From: Spirochaetales bacterium
GTDB lineage: Bacteria; Spirochaetota; Spirochaetia; DSM-27196; SLST01
Assembly (NCBI GenBank): GCA_030642995.1
Contig: DAOWMR010000244.1
Span: 1-5,093 of the forward strand
Reading direction: 5' to 3'
DNA length: 5,093 nucleotides
The translations under genes and the position numbers were made by a program. The notes beneath the pieces were generated by a model, which was not told where the DNA came from, did no database searches, and saw only the letters and a list, made by a program, of their open reading frames with translations. Numbering within the stretch: the first letter of the stretch is position 1; every line of letters begins with the position of its first letter. Of this stretch, positions 4,728-5,093 are shown piece after piece.

Positions 4728-5093
4728 ATGGAATCAGCAGTAGAACTGAACGGTGTGAGTTTCTCTTATCCGGACGAAACTACGCAGGTCTTCTCGGACG
4801 TGTCGGTGAAGCTGCCGGCCGGCATGATGTCCATTGTGGGCCGGAACGCCATTGGAAAGTCGACGCTACTTCTGCTTGCCGGTGCACGATTGTTCCCGCA
4901 GGAGGGCTCGGTTTCCATCCTCGGCAGGGACACACGCGAGTTCTCCCAGGCACAGACTGATCCGGAAGTTGAACAGGAAAGGAGTCGATTTGTCTCTTTC
5001 GTCTACCAGAACATGGAGTTTGAGACCACGGAGTCGGTGGGCGATCTCATGCAGTTGGTGTACGAGAACGGCTTCCACGAGGACCCGACGGAG
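4728..5093 (+). CDS. ABC transporter ATP-binding protein, N-terminal fragment (runs off right edge)
   Basis: 122 codons are present, open to the end of the window. The start gives MESAVELNGVSFSYPDE, with the aromatic A-loop Y14. The Walker A is GRNAIGKST (38-46), with the core G-x-x-x-x-G-K-S/T conserved; A41 replaces the usual Gly of GxNGxGKST. The Q-loop is FVYQNMEF (Q94). The Walker B, signature and H-loop lie beyond the edge. The length to the Q-loop fits an ordinary cassette. A permease partner would be expected downstream and is not in view. An in-frame GTG at 4722 is a possible alternative start, but the ATG fits the leaderless promoter. The substrate cannot be inferred. Confidence 0.85.
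   Translation, partial: MESAVELNGVSFSYPDETTQVFSDVSVKLPAGMMSIVGRNAIGKSTLLLLAGARLFPQEGSVSILGRDTREFSQAQTDPEVEQERSRFVSFVYQNMEFETTESVGDLMQLVYENGFHEDPTE

Overview
The window looks like chromosomal DNA of a bacterium with moderately high GC content. Several start regions have bacterial -35/-10 promoter elements, and some genes have Shine-Dalgarno sites while others appear leaderless. No phage, insertion sequence, CRISPR or RNA gene is visible. The phylum cannot be fixed from 5 kb. The DUF2089/DUF4097 pair and the style of the ABC ATPase fit groups such as Spirochaetota, Chloroflexota or Bacillota, but this is only an impression.

Left block, minus strand (1-1932). A zinc-ribbon/HTH DUF2089 regulator (1517-1885) is followed 7 nt later by a DUF4097 protein (220-1509) with an N-terminal SHOCT-like helical module and a ladder of nine SGD motifs typical of a beta-solenoid. 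After 95 nt comes the first 41 codons of a probable major facilitator superfamily (MFS) transporter, running off the left edge (1-124). A good promoter with a 17-bp perfect palindrome in its spacer lies upstream of DUF2089. The transporter has its own candidate promoter and a structured leader.

Middle block, plus strand (2005-4190). An M20-family metallopeptidase-like protein (2042-3214) overlaps by 14 nt a clear glucosyl-3-phosphoglycerate synthase (GpgS, GT81; 3201-4190), the first enzyme of glucosylglycerate-type compatible solute synthesis. The M20 protein keeps the fold motifs but has lost the catalytic Glu pair and the C-terminal metal-binding His. It is therefore probably a pseudoenzyme, co-translated with GpgS. 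No phosphatase partner for GpgS is visible.

Right block (4174-5093). A small two-TM protein with a bacterial PH-like domain lies on the minus strand (4174-4671), and its 3' end overlaps gpgS by 17 nt. Divergent from it, an ABC transporter ATPase starts at 4728 and runs off the right edge. The M20-like gene and the ABC gene both have a TANNNT -10 hexamer exactly 7 nt before ATG and no Shine-Dalgarno site, which suggests leaderless transcripts.

No gene-free stretch exceeds 300 bases. The longest is 1886-2041 (156 nt), holding the divergent promoters and two inverted repeats. Nothing here is a demonstrably new system. The best leads are the degenerate M20-GpgS pair and the regulator/effector pair that share a helical module.
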